64,000 nt of DNA. It comes from Lunularia cruciata (taxonomy: Eukaryota; Streptophyta; Marchantiopsida; Lunulariales; Lunulariaceae). The stretch covers positions 60,478,593 to 60,542,592 of the forward strand of contig OX419759.1 in the NCBI GenBank assembly GCA_948567375.1, written 5' to 3'. The notes beneath the pieces were generated by a model. The model worked only from the letters and a program-made list of their open reading frames with translations, ran no database searches and was not told where the DNA came from. Below are positions 12,301 through 25,500 of the stretch, in pieces (the stretch's first letter is position 1; every line of letters begins with the position of its first letter). Made by a program: the position numbers and the translations under genes.

Positions 12301-15300
12301 AATAACAACCGTGGCTGATAGGACTAATCAACAGCAAGATGCTCGCATATATCTTCCTAAGATAATGTAAACTTATGTTATGTTTCCTTGCAGGCAGTGT
12401 GGCCCTTTCTTCTTGCGGTCAGCATGTCGGACATTTCTCATAGATCGGACTGCCGACTCCCCTTTGGGACAATACAAAAGCGGTTGTGTTTTGAAAGATG
12501 TGGATTCTGAACGGGACATCGAACTTGACACGATCTTTCCTTCTTGGTTGGGATCGGGAGACGTTGTTACAAGTCCTGGAAGAGAAGTAAGCAGCGAAAG
12601 CTCTGACACATGCGAGTTGCAACCAACCTCACTTGATAGGGATCTTACTAAGATCATCTCTGGGTTCTTTCGAGAAACCGTTTGATAGTAGAGTGATAAC
12701 AGTATAGTGCATGTCATAGAATTAATTGGAATGGCATAGGTTTGTCTCATAATCGGAAACCTCATGTGAAGACTTACTCTTGTTGTATATGTAAGCGCAG
12801 AGCACCTTGGGTACAGTGGCCCCAGTGAATCTTGCTGTCACCGGCCGAGCATTTTCTGCCCTCTCGATACAGCATGACAAGTTGATAGAGAAATTTATGG
12901 AGCGAACAGGCTCCACTCATGTGAAGATTACTGAATGTGTAACACCTTTTCAAATGGTCCTCACCCAGGCAAATATTTTCTCTCGAATGTCACCACAGAA
13001 CAAGCTTGAACTAATGCGGGGTCTTCAGGATCTAGGCTACGTTGTGTGCATGTACGTACGTGACCTTATGGCCCTCCCTTCCTTTATGCTATATCATTCA
13101 TGCGCACTCAAAGGAAAATAGTAGATGAGAGATCAAATTGAGTTTAATATCACTGTACTGAGGTTGCCACTTAAATGCGAGATGAGTGCATACGAAGAGA
13201 TAGCATTAAATAAAGTCTAAGGCTTCCTGGAAACAGGATTGAGTTCTGCAAGCATGTTGGTGTCCAGATACCTTCTGGATCCTGGATATGCTGATACGTG
13301 AATGTGCACAGGACAGGAGATGGAGCAAATGACTCAGGTGCACTGAAAGCTGCTGATGTTGGTATCAGGTACATTCTTCCTAGCTCCAAAAGTAACGCTA
13401 TCTTGCATCTGACTTTCGATGGCCCTGTCAGAAAATAAGCCTGAGATAAACTTATGCGAGTTCCTCACAGAGCTCAGCTTCTTGCTTCTTGTGATGCAGC
13501 ATTGCCAGCAAGCCTGTGGAGAGCACAGATGTAATGGCTGCTGGACCTAGTATTGCTGCTCCATTCTCAACGAAACTTGCACACATCGGTGTTGTGCCTA
13601 TGGTAGACCATCGGTGATTGATGTATCAGAGAATGTTTGCTCAATACTCCATACTTTCGCAACCAAAAGCATAAATAAACTATTGTGTCGTTTGACGATG
13701 CATAATTTTGCTTCTTAAAGTTGGTTAAAAACTGTGGGTTGAACTTTTTACTGTAGAAGTTGACATTACTATGTCGCGTACCTCCGAAGATAGTCAATGT
13801 ACTTGCGACAGGGCAATTGTACAACCTCAGAACTATTTTAATTTCTCTTGCCGCACATATGTTGCAGGTCCTTGCTGAAGGCCGATGTGCTTTAGTGAAT
13901 GCGACAGTCATGTTTAAATATATGTATTTTTATGCCCTCATTCAGGCGACATCTGTTATGGTTCTGTACAAGTACGTCTCGTTCCGGACTTCTAAATGTT
14001 TGCGGCTCTGATGATTAATGAAAGCAGTAGTTTATGTAGACTGTCTATTCCAAGTGGTTCAGCCACCCGTATGAGTTGTGAAGTGATTTGTGAGGTTTTG
14101 CTTCAGAACTTGTATATACTCCCAGTTGCAGCGGGTGTCTACTTCTGGTAGGCAGGGGTTTCGACGTTTCGTTAGGGTTTTTTTATTAATTTTCACCATG
14201 TTTATACCGTTTCTGCTGTCGGGGAAAGAGCAACAGCGTAATCAAATGCATCGGAAGTTGTTGGAAGTGGGAGAAAGAGGAAGCCTAGTCAAAAGGATAC
14301 GTATACTATCCTACTTCTCAGAACGGTGTTTTGTCGCAGATATCAGTTAGAACTATTCGAATATCAGTATTTGTGGGCAGATTTGGGCCTCGTGTTTCCT
14401 ATGGTTCTGTTCATGCCTGCCACTCAACCCAGAACAGAGCTGTCTCGAGGCAAGCCTGAAAGTAACTTGCTAGCTCTGCCAATTCTAATAAGTGTGTACG
14501 GACAAAGCTTCTTCATCATGTTATTTCAGGCAATGGCGCAAGTTTATCTCCAGCACCAGGTGAGTGATCGGTAAGTCCCCAAAAAATTGTACCATGCGCT
14601 TTGATCACTTCCCCTACCTATTGAAGAATCTAGACCTATTATTTGACATGATTGAAATACTGCTAACTGTGACCAAGGCACGAGTTTCCTCTGTTTGAAA
14701 TAGCAAACATCCTTCACTAGAGTTCCTCAGAAGTCAATTCAGCTCGAAGAAGCATGACAGATAAATGCAACATAACTTTTACTTGGATGTGTGGATGTTC
14801 TACCTAGAGCTGGTATGAGAACCCGAACGACCAGAATCATGGTAGTCATACAGCAGATCCGGCAGAGAAATCGAAGTACAGCTCAGATCACAACCAAAAC
14901 AGCACCGTTTCATTTCTCTTCTCCTCGTTACAGGTGACTAACAAACTCGAACTTGAATTGGATATGCTGGCGTTCATAGATACACCTGGAAATTGCATGT
15001 CTTCATCTGCTCCAAGCTCAACATGCTGTCCATGATCATATCTACAGCTACACCGGAAACACGGTTACTGCTTAGGTTTGTCGAAAAGGGGTGGTCCTAT
15101 GGCAGTGTCTCCAACCTCTTAAGTCTATAATTCATCGCTTAGAATTGCTCCAGATGCAAGTCTACATAAGAACTATATGGATGTCTGGCTACTTCTTTAA
15201 TTACTGACCGTTCTGCGGTGCGTTGCAGTACGTGAGCATGGCTATGGCACTCAGCCAAAGTTTTGGGATGTTCAGGTGCTCACCTTTCAGCAACATCCCT

Positions 15301-15696
15301 TTGGTTGCTTCCATGATCTGTTTATACGCACTCTCTTCAGTTTTTATGTTGAAGCCGATGCCCTTTTCTATCAAAGCATTCAGCTTGGTTGATCTCACAG
15401 AACATAAGAATTTCCTATACGGACTCTGGGTTATGGCCGTTGGTAACTCCCTTCTCTTTATAATTTTTGAACGGTATTCAGTGAATCATAAGTCTACGGA
15501 ACTAGACATGTCAAATACACTTGATGAGGAGATGGAGGTGGATCATATAAGACGTCCACCATCCCCATTCCAAAAATTAATGACAGTGCTAAAGGGTGAA
15601 GGGGAAACATGCAGCCCTTTGAAGCCTGTAGTACCTGATTTTTTTCGGATAGCCAAAATCGCGGATCCAATTTGGGCACGAGTTTCAAACCTATGA
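6304..15696 (+). CDS. ATP13A: P5B-type cation-transporting ATPase (ATP13A-like), complete, 19 exons
   Basis: Nineteen exons join in phase with GT-AG introns: 6304-6876, 7864-8035, 8149-8227, 8320-8752, 8865-9053, 9181-9375, 9666-9995, 10124-10469, 10879-11149, 11352-11481, 11671-11846, 12394-12586, 12801-13051, 13312-13368, 13500-13602, 13868-13971, 14340-14559, 14808-14933 and 15229-15696. The sum is 4,416 bases, 1,471 codons plus TGA. Motifs in order: hydrophobic segment ~109-129; PGD 368-370 and TGES 399-402 (actuator); PPALP 566-570 in M4, the P5B signature (P5A has PPELP); phosphorylated Asp609 in DKTGTLTEDG; GDPLE; KGAPE 858-862 (nucleotide domain); TGDN 953-956; TGDGAND 1114-1120; then C-terminal membrane segments including WYE and SFLFSSLQ-type elements, and a soluble tail of about 70 residues. 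P5B pumps sit in late endosome, lysosome or vacuole membranes; animal members export polyamines. The substrate here is unknown. Exons 1 and 12 are the least conserved. The dead copy at 11-2152 is its paralogue. Confidence 0.92.
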
Positions 15697-18363
15697 TGCT
15701 GGATATGTATTATGATACACATTCAGTGGTTGTGCAATCTACTAGTGAGTTCTTTTAATTTGGAGTTCATGTTATCACAAGAGACAATTGATTACAAGTT
15801 CACGGCTGCTAGAGAGCTGCAATTATGAAACTTGAAGGCGATTCTTCCGACCTGAGGTCCTCTTCCATAGCACATCTCAACTCGCTGTTCCAAAGCGGAG
15901 ATATTGGGGAAGTACCTGCTGTAAGATGTCCAACGACGTGTGGTTCTAATCAGGGTCAAAGAATCTAAGTGCCGGACTGCTATACATGTACGCTGATCTT
16001 CTTCCTTTGCGCTTCCTCGACTTAAGACAGATAACCATTCACTCTGTCTTGACAGTGACAAAGATCATGACAGGTTGTTGAGTTTTCTAGCAGTATCACC
16101 GCCTTGCTTCTCCTAACGTGCGTCTTTGTTGAGCTGCGTGCCTTGTAACGGACGATTGTGTCTGAATCTTAAACAATGGCTCTAAGTGTCTGTGACTTTC
16201 GAAGCACTGGTACTTAGAGTTATGGGCTGGTCTCGCTGGTAAACTTAAAGCTATTGTTTGCGCACATGCTCTAGATTAGCTGGATTTGCTGTTCAGATTT
16301 TGGAAACACATTTCAGATACGTGAAGGGTCAGTCAATGTTCTGAATATCTGCTTTGGTGAATATGTGCATTAGGATATCTGCAACTTTCTTGTAACGATT
16401 CTATCGTAACCACATTTGTCGTTTGACTCTATTTACTCCAAGCATGCCTATTAAGGTTATCAGGAAGTGGACTAAGTAGGCTGCTGCTTGCCTCATCACG
16501 AGTACATGAGCCAGTTATGAGAATCTCTCACATGTCGTTGGGGATGATACTGAAATGTGTGTAGGGTCCTTTCATTCAGATATACTTCTCGTACTTAATG
16601 TTCGTCAACAACCTGTTAATTTAGAAAGAGTTCGTAAGTACTTTCAACTGCATTCTACCCAGCACTGTAAGCATGTTTCCCCGGGGTACCTGTGGATAGG
16701 AAACGTGTACTTTTCTCAAAATTGTTTGTACTCAATAAGACCTGCAAGATTAAATCTTTTCAATGTCCTGTCGAAAAGCACTGTTCCCGATTGCTATGAA
16801 CTTGAACAGCTTATGTCCACCTCTAATTCAGACTCAAAAAGTCTCACCAAGGGAATGTAGCACCTGCCGCTTATATAGGGAGAACCCAACATTCAGGACA
16901 ACATACCCGCTATTTGGAAAGACGCTGACTGACTGACAGCCTGAGGATTTGACGTGTAGGTGAAGCAGCTTGCTAGAGACCTAAATTCAGAGGAAACGTA
17001 CTACACCTAGTTCTGCTAGGATGTAGGCAGAATCTTTCAAAGAGAACTACTGCAACAGATAGAATTGACAGAAGATTCGCCGCAACCCCCAAAAGTCGAA
17101 ACGTTCACCTTTTGAACTTGAATTTCCTGGGTGCTCACATGGAACTGTATACTCAACCTCTCTTACACAGCTGAGTTGTTAGAGAACTCCTTGCTAAACT
17201 TCGACGAGCTCTGAAGGTAAAACAGAACTGAAAGCACTAAATGCATCTATCATTTGCATAGGTAGAGATGCAAGCCGGCAAGCTCTTACTTCGGCCAACG
17301 CGTATGGATGAAATGCCTTTGCAACATCGTACTTCACAAGAAGATTTCTTGAATTTCTTTCACAAATTCGTTCAGCCGATCGCATATCTAAGTTCTAGAA
17401 CAGCAACTAAATATCGGTATATTCCGCGGATTCCGGTCTATGTGTATATGTCTGCCTCTACCAGACTTGCTTCTGTGATGTGGTGAATTACGATTATTGA
17501 TATGTATCAAACCACAGACAGTGTAACCTCTAGTAATTCCATCACGAGGCTCTTGCTGCATCATGTATACGATACCGCTATCTAAGAGATATGACGTGAG
17601 AAGGTTTGCCCACGTTAAGAAGACGTCATCTAATGGCCATAGCCTTTACACACCCATGGAATTGTTGACTCGGCTCATAAGCGATAAGATGGTTCGAAAC
17701 TTGTGTCCAATGAAGCTACATATTCCCCATACCTCCTCAAATTGATTCTGATAAATTAGTTAACTTTCAACTCTTTCGCTTGAATCTGTTTACTCCATAA
17801 ATTCCTTTACTATCTTGAGCGAGAACATCGAACTTGGTCGCGTCTCCTCTCCGCGGAAGGAAAACTGCACTTGCGGGTTAAGTTCGTCCAACGAAGAGCA
17901 CAATGATAGAAACGAAGGATGCTTTTCTACTCCAAAGTATATCAAATTCTTAGTTTACAAACACTTTTTCTTTTCCCTTTTCTTGAGCTGCGGTAATCCC
18001 AAAGCTCACTTTGAAACTAACGCAACTAAGGCTATGAATATCCCATCTTCCTTTAGCGTTTCCGTATAGGATCTGTTGCTAATGTCCATGTCTTTAATAT
18101 TTGTCTCAATGGGCAAGAACCCTCCTGATAAGAAAGTGAGGCTGGAAGAGTAGTAGCGTTACTTAAAGTCTTTGCTCACTGATGTTGCGTGGTAGTTGTG
18201 GTAAAATTACTGCTCCTTCAGTATTTGAGATTGTTCTGCGGCTTCCATTGTTCGCGGAAGAATGGTAGCAGCAGAAGCGGTTGCTGCATCTCATGATCAC
18301 TGCCATAGGCTCTCCTCGGCGAAGGCAGACCGGCCAACTAGTTTGTAACCCAAGGTCAATAAT
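15697..18363. other. Intergenic, no gene recognised
   Basis: This follows the ATPase stop codon. Open frames at 16555-16860, 17194-17486, 17563-17745 and 17815-18069 have ordinary composition, but I recognise no family and cannot link them by splice sites. Part is presumably the ATPase 3' UTR. Confidence 0.4.
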
Positions 18364-18461
18364 ATAAGCCCCTTGAAGGATGTAGCCCCATTTTACCCCC
18401 TATGTCTTCAATAACATAAGCCCCTTGAAGGACTTAGCCCCATTTTACCCCTATGTCTTTT
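18364..18461. repeat. Two-copy tandem repeat, period 52 bp
   Basis: A unit beginning ATAAGCCCCTTGAAGGA and carrying TAGCCCCATTTTACCCC starts at 18364 and again at 18416 with few differences. The repeat is short and locally GC-rich. No function is apparent. Confidence 0.8.
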
Positions 18462-19479
18462 CCATGTTCCGCTTAATGGGATCTTCCCATCCGTCTTGTT
18501 TTCACATGCGGTCGCTTTTTCCACACCTTGGAGGACCATGTTCGGTCCAATACTTGATCGAGAAAGGCGACCGCGTAGGATAAGAAGAAGGATGGGAAGA
18601 ATACTTAATCAACCATGTTAATAATCTGAAATAAAATTTGTCGCTAGTTGCACTTGACTGTAACTAGCTGCATTAAGACTAAGTCATTTTGACGTTTTCT
18701 TTCCATTAAAATTGAGGCGAGCTTCATCGTATATTGCTACTTTCTTGATTGCATTTGATTGTTCATACAAGGTTAGACTGATTGAAAATGGTTTTGTTAC
18801 ATTGAATGTCAATTAATGGACACGAGCTAACGAGCACTAGAATTTCTAAAGAGTGGTACGTACTTCATGCTTATTTAATTTTTAATGTAATCTTCCCAGA
18901 CGGCTGTCACTATTTTATTAACGAAGACGTACTTCGGAACTAAATCAAACTTTAGAATAATATGAAGTAGTTTAAGATTCATATCTTTGGCTTACTATGC
19001 ACCATCCGGTCTTGATATGCAACAATGTCTTCTACTAATCTTTACAAGTCTCAATTGTAGCCCTAAAATGTTCTGTCAGTGTGAGCTCAATCATCATTCT
19101 TATTCTAATTCTAATGATTAGATTATTCAGTAAATTTGGCTGAAATTCAATGCTTTGTATAGCAGCCAAATCGACTAGAGTTTAGAGTAGCATGCACTAA
19201 TCTCTTATGACTATCTTTTACTTCTTTGCTTCTTTGCAATGTTTTTTAAACTGCACGGGCAATATTTCCATGTGCCTGTTCTCTCATTGCCACTGTTTAC
19301 TGTGAGATTCAGAGCGTATTGCAACTTGGATACTCCAAATCATCCGATTTCTTCTTGTAGGCCCAAGTCAACTTACTCTTGGCAGCAACAACAATACATG
19401 CCTCAAGATCCTAAAGAAACAGATTCGGTAGAAAAGAACTATTCACTTTACATCATCAACTATCTGCGGTATATCCTGT
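18462..19479. other. Intergenic, nothing recognised
   Basis: Moderately AT-rich sequence with no open frame or motif that I can support. Confidence 0.4.
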
Positions 19480-22300
19480 TCTCCGAATAACAAACACCTG
19501 TGGAACCTTCACCTTTTGCCTTTACATATTGAAGAGGACATGAACTCATTCGTAGTTTGGTGCCTGATGGGATTTGAGAAACAAAGTCATGGGGATTAGA
19601 TATTAGTTGGTACCTGATTTCGTGGAGTTGAATAGATATTTGTTCGGCTTCTAGTATCGCTGTGCTTGCTTGCTGCTTTTGACTGTTGTTTGTTGACTGG
19701 TGGTCATTATGCACATAAAGCAAGCTAGTAATACAAATGATGATGATGATTAGTCTCCAAGTTGTCAAAAAGGCTGAGGTCAACCTTTCGACCCCCACCT
19801 CCGTTGGAGGTTTTTGGTAGTCCTTTGATCTTTAGCTGAAAAGTCCTTGTGGGGTCGTGTGAGGCACGCGCTTCCCACACGCAAGGGAGAAGAATCTTCA
19901 ACCACTTTGAATTGCTGATTTTGTTAGGACTTTCCAGCACCTCCTGAAACAGTCCTGGTGCTTACCAAAGACAGAACATATCGTCCATGACCCGCGAGCC
20001 AAGGCAGAAGCTGAAACCGAAATTCTTTGAAGTTGGAGAGAGGTCCAAGATAATTGATGCAAGGTGAGGTGGGCTTTGCGAATTGATTCGCAAGGACAGG
20101 GTGTTTGGAATTTTGTCAATCTCTACTCCATCATTACGAGTGTTCTGCTCGTTCTTTGAAATTCGGCTTGCTTTCGGGGATTCGTGGTCATCAATGTCAT
20201 GTAAAATGTACTTGTAAAGGTCATATTGGACGTAACTGTAATATATGAATGGGCCCCCTGTTGACATCCACTGTTGCTGAATGAAGCAATCTATTTCATC
20301 ATCAGAGCTCTTTCAGCAAGCTTGATCCTCGCGTATGTTTTGCCCAGTAAATTGCTCCACTCGTTTAGAGACACTAGAGGAGACTGCATGCGGCTACTGT
20401 AACGCCGTTCCTTATGGATCAGGGAATGATTGAGGTCTGGCACTCATGGTTTGGACTTCCAAATATGTCCAGCACTGTCACCAGTTCTCTTAAAGTATGC
20501 CAATATTTTAATAAGAATCTGAGTCCCAACATGATTAGGATAGCATATTCTTCATGGTATCCTGGCTCTTACATTGTAATTATAGTCAAAATAGAGGTGC
20601 CATGGTAGATGTTCTATTATTTTCAGCCTTCAACCTTTTTGGCAAATCTTAGATCTTTCAGTGAATCATGTCACGCGAATCCAGTTGAAACAAAGGATTC
20701 CAAAACTCAGACCAATGTAGATCATAAAATGGGGCCAATTCCAGTTGTAACTTAAATTTCTGAGAGAAATTTCCCACTCAAATTGCAAATATGTGATGAT
20801 AAAACTGTAAACCAAATAACTTTACAGCAGTCCCTACTTCTTTTCAAGTGATTACTCACTGTGATCAAATCCTAATGAGATATTTGTTGAATCTCGTATT
20901 TGCTGACTTCCTTGAGCTTGTTCAACAACTGTTCTCTTGTCCGTTCGCTTGGTTGTATCTGATGAGCTTCTGTTCACGTCAGCTCCAGAATTCGGCCTGT
21001 CCGCTGCGATGGCAAATTTCTGATACTGTGTAAGCATAACGCTCTAGGAATACTACCATACTCGAAAAGTTGCCCAATTTGGTCCATGCAAGTTACGATG
21101 TATAATTGGGGGTTTATCACATGCAATCTGCGGCTCCTCTTATAGGGTGCCAATTTTGGAATGGTCTATTTGAAAGAACAGTAATTCTCAAAGTGTTTAT
21201 CTCCTCAAGATATGTCGACAAGCTCCCCAGTAAGAGTCCAGATGGCTACCCACCAACAGTTCAAATAGACAGGATCCGATAAATTAAGCCCAAACAAAAT
21301 GCTTCACTGTTGCCTCATAGGACAAAAGCCCTCGCACCAATCCAGAAGAAAGCTGTGGATTACAGCACCATGGCTTACGCATAAACTTACCAGGTTCACA
21401 AAGAAGGGTCTCCGCGACCATGCGCCACAGTGGGGCTACGATGGTGATACTCATGAGCTTATGTCGCGTCTTCTTTCTTTGCATTTGTGAGGGTGAACTA
21501 TCGAGCAACGTACGTTTTCTCGAGATGTGGGACCACTCAACGGAGAACAGAACCTCTTGACTTTTCCTCGAGAACGTCATTCCTCAAACACGTTTAACAA
21601 GCAGCAGTAGCAAATGAAATGCTAAGGAACTGCAGTTCTAGATTCCCAGCCATCGGATCAGCCGAAGGGTTGAGTTTTTATTCACCTCGGTAAGTAACCT
21701 GATCATTTTCCATTTCAGCACGTTACGAGCTACAAAGTAGCAGTCGCATGTGAACTGCAGCACTAGATTCCTTTTCATAGAGCCAGAGATCATCATTTGA
21801 CCACTCGAATAATAATGACCCTCATCTGTTCTCAAAAGATGAACCTTCTCTACCCTTACCAACAGGAAATTACCTGGCCTTCACCTTTACTCGTATGCAT
21901 CAAAGATGTTCCTGAAAGGAATGGTGGATACTCAATTGGCTCGCCATACTTATACTTACGGAAACTCCTCAATCTTCCTTATAACCACTTTACCTTCACT
22001 TCCAGACATTTTGATCTTGGCGTGTAAATCACAGCTACGAGTTATAATTATATCATTCTAATTTTAATGAATTCCTGAGCTCTCGAGATGTCATCGATTT
22101 GGTCAATTTCACTGCAGGAAAGCTATCCCTGGTGTAATTGTCTTTCACAGTAGCAAGAAATGGTGCTCTCCACAGAACCAGGGTACTAGAAGATGTGCAA
22201 TGATGAGGATATTCCAACTGCGATTGTGGATTTGTTCTATCACCTGCCATCTTGTAAACTGTGCCCAGTTCCTCTCGGCTCAACGGAAATTACCTTCTTT
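19480..22300 (-). other. Unresolved exon-like segments, possible fast-evolving or decayed gene
   Basis: Several minus-strand stretches look protein-like but do not join into one model. 19798-19480 begins with a hydrophobic run (IIIIICITSLL) followed by a heptad-like stretch. 20267-19962 ends at a plausible donor, TTTGGTAAGC. 21037-20852 is rich in Ser, Asp and Thr. A segment near 21960-21850 encodes KYKYGEPIEYPPF before a GTAATT donor. A segment near 22280-22130 begins MAGDRTNPQSQ. Stops interrupt several obvious continuations. I do not recognise any family. It could be a real gene with small exons, a pseudogene, or chance frames. Confidence 0.2.
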
Positions 22301-25300
22301 TCCTGCCCGGAGGCAATCGAGCCGCCCCAGTTGAAGGGTCAATTTTCCTAAGCGAGCAGTGAACACTAGTAGCCCCAAGAAAGGTACTGAAGATTGTAAC
22401 GACTTTAATGTTTAAAAGCTGTCGTGGGATTTATAGTGTAGCGGTGGCTCTCTTTTCCGAATGTACCTAGTACTTAATCCGTATTCATGAGCTCACCGCA
22501 ACCTATTCAACAGATTCCACATGTCTACCGCTGGTTGGTCAAATTTGCTAAAGAATTCCTTTTCAACTCGTCAACATGATTACACAAGGTGAATGTGACA
22601 AGTGTGCGACTTCGGCTAATGCACTCTAAATAGAAAGATGGATCGATTTCTCGAGGTTTGCTGGCTCAACATGGACTGCACACTCACCATTTCAGACAGA
22701 CAGTAACCTTGGCAGTCAAAATATGCGAAAACGAAATTCTTACAATCGCAATTTTTCCCGGCAGAGGTAGGGAACTGTCGGCAAAGTGATCGAGATCTCC
22801 TACGCTATGCGTGAATTTGTTACTCCCAAAGCTTATCAATGAGCGTGTTTAACTAATCTGCATTTAATCTCATACGGGGATCGGTATAGTCTGTCCTGGA
22901 GACGACCTGGAGCATGCAGTGCCGTGTTCATTTACAGTGGGGATTTGTGTCAAAAACACTGAGTCTCCGGAGTCCATACCATCCAGATTCCTGACTGACT
23001 GACAGTAGGATGAGGGTGTAACAGTGATAAATATCACTCAATCCGAACGCACTGATACTTGGAAGATGGAAAGATAGTCACAGTACAACACCCAATTGGC
23101 TGTGGAGAAGACCGTGCGTGTCTACCCGATGGAGCTCGCTTGTGCACAGGAAAAGTAAAAGATCTCAACCTTCTGACAATCGTCAAGGTTAGGAGTCGTG
23201 GTCTTGGCCAAAAGTGGATAGACGTGCGCACTCCCACAGTACATAGAGTACACTGGGAAGTCTTCTGGAGCCCCAATCTCCATTGTCGTTGTCACTGCGA
23301 CGTTTGGTCCGACGTTATGCGAACTAAGGTACACAGAAAATCATGGAAATGACTTATTCTGCTGTGTACACATCGATCACAACCAAACCCACAGTTGTGA
23401 CACAAGCTAAACCCAGAATACTGTGTTCAAATTCACTCCCATGTCAGAGAAGACCAAGCAAATCAAAGATGGGTCGATAACTCGACTTCTCAAGTTGATA
23501 ACAATAAGCTAACACTAAGAAGAATGAATTGCCCTCAAAGAAGTTATTACAAACTGAGAAGACAAATGCATGTGATCAGGTCCCAATAAACAAGATCACA
23601 GTAATGAAAAGTTGACGAAACAGTGCAGGTTTGTTCACCTGGTCAATAGTTACGCTCCCGGTCCGGAATAAAGGCGGATAAAGCGAACATTGTATCCTCT
23701 ATTCTCCCTGGTTAAAAGTTCTTCTCAAACCCTGAGCGAGAAGAGGTGCTGTTAGAAGAATGATACAGCATATCTGGTCAACTCACCATTATAATAGCAT
23801 TGAAGGCATACATCGATGGATTTTATTTCAAAGCTTTTATTATCTTGTAATTTGTGTAGCATGTATATATGTATACTTTTCGATCTGATATCTTTCTAAG
23901 ACTGGAAAGTACAAGATATAAGATATCAAGATATCTTGCCTGTATCATAACCACGACCACCTGACAAGAAAAAGAAGGATGACCAGTAAAGAGATAATGT
24001 TCTGCCATATGAACCATTCGCATGGTTTGTAACGCACCGATTCTTTTCCACTACAGTAGTACCTGAAAATCGGAGACAACATCCGCATGACAGAATACAC
24101 ATCAAGTTATCAAGTCTATGATTAACCTCCAAGGCTAGAGCAGAAAATCTAGGCAACTCTCTCAGTTGATTAAACATAGGACAATATAATGTGTCTTTTG
24201 GTGACTAGAGGAGCTCAAAAACAGTTGCATGTGGGGAGGCAGTACATTTGACGTATACAATAGACGACAAATTCTTTCTCATGCTCAATGACAGCAGACC
24301 AAAATCTAAACAAACGCACTGAGGATAGAAAGATTCCTCTCCATATAACAGTACAAACTTCTCAACAAAATGATATGATCTGAATGTTTGGATCAAGTGC
24401 CACTAGGGGTCCATTTGGTTTATTCGCCGTTTGTTGGAAGTTGCCCCAGCAGTTTTGCTTTGCGACAGATTCACTGCTGTCTTTACCTTAGTAAGAATCC
24501 GGAATCTGAAATCCAAATCGGTCAATCAAATGTAACTTTTGTCCATTGATGTTTACATTACATATGTGAAACAGATCAAAGGTCAAAAGCGTTAGATTTA
24601 GTGTTTAACCTCTGGGTTTTGGAGCTGGCAGGGAGGGCTCAATCTTATATCTCAAGATCGAAGGTTCCAAATTCGCTCGTAGCATATTCCATGAAATTAT
24701 TCGCATACGCAAATCTACAGTGGAAATGTTCCTCCATGGCTTGGTATAATTTCTTGTGAAGTTTTGAACTGTTTTAAGCTAACGTAGTAAACTGACCACT
24801 GAGTGAGCACCTACTCTGCTAGAAACCCGATTGCTTGTAACTTATATAAGCTACAATTATTTTGATCTCATAATTGGTGAGCAAGAACCTCGGAAGTTGC
24901 CAATATATGATTCCTTATCCATCCATAGATAAAGTAGAAGATTCCTCTTCAAATGAAGAGGTGGTGCAAGCGTTATACTATACAGTGAATAAATAGTTTT
25001 TCTCATCACTCCACACCCATAGCGAATCCTGGGACTAGTACGGTATAACAGCCAACTTTGTCAAATGAGAAATGGGAAAAGTCTCCATGCATGCTGATTC
25101 CAATGGTGCTTACAGCACCAATGAAGAAAATGTGTCGACCATCTTGGAATGGGTAGCTCAAAAAGCAGATATGGCCAGTATAAGACTGGCCGAGAGTGCC
25201 TAAGAAAGAGGTCAATTTAATTATTCATTTAAAATCAGGAGAAGGGGAAAAGCTTTCTCTCTACTTGTTGTAATTTTGAATTTAGAGGTGAAGATGTTCT

Positions 25301-25500
25301 ACATCCAGACCGACATGTTATGTGCAGAGGGCTCGATTCTTATCTAAGGTTTTCCTCATTTGTCGGTGTTTGTCTTGTAATGGTAACTGCATTTAGGACT
25401 CAAATACGGAAGCACAATGATTATCTTTAGCAACCTCTACAATGCTTTGTAAAATTTAATCTGTTCTCTCTCTATAGAAATAAGCAGATTTTTTAATACT
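22301..25500. other. Intergenic, no gene recognised
   Basis: Overlapping open frames on both strands at 23034-23352 and a minus-strand frame at 24177-23926 (starting MFNQLRELPRFSALALE before a possible GT donor) lack any family match or continuation. A small perfect inverted repeat, CCTCTTCA...TGAAGAGG, lies near 24945. Base composition shifts to AT-rich near the right end. Confidence 0.35.

Noticed and set aside
6304-15696. P5A ATPase (the class present in all plants)
   Set aside because: M4 has PPALP, not PPELP, and the order and wording of the other motifs fit P5B.
23034-23352. Three overlapping open frames on both strands
   Set aside because: No motif, no splice continuation, and mutual overlap, so probably chance.
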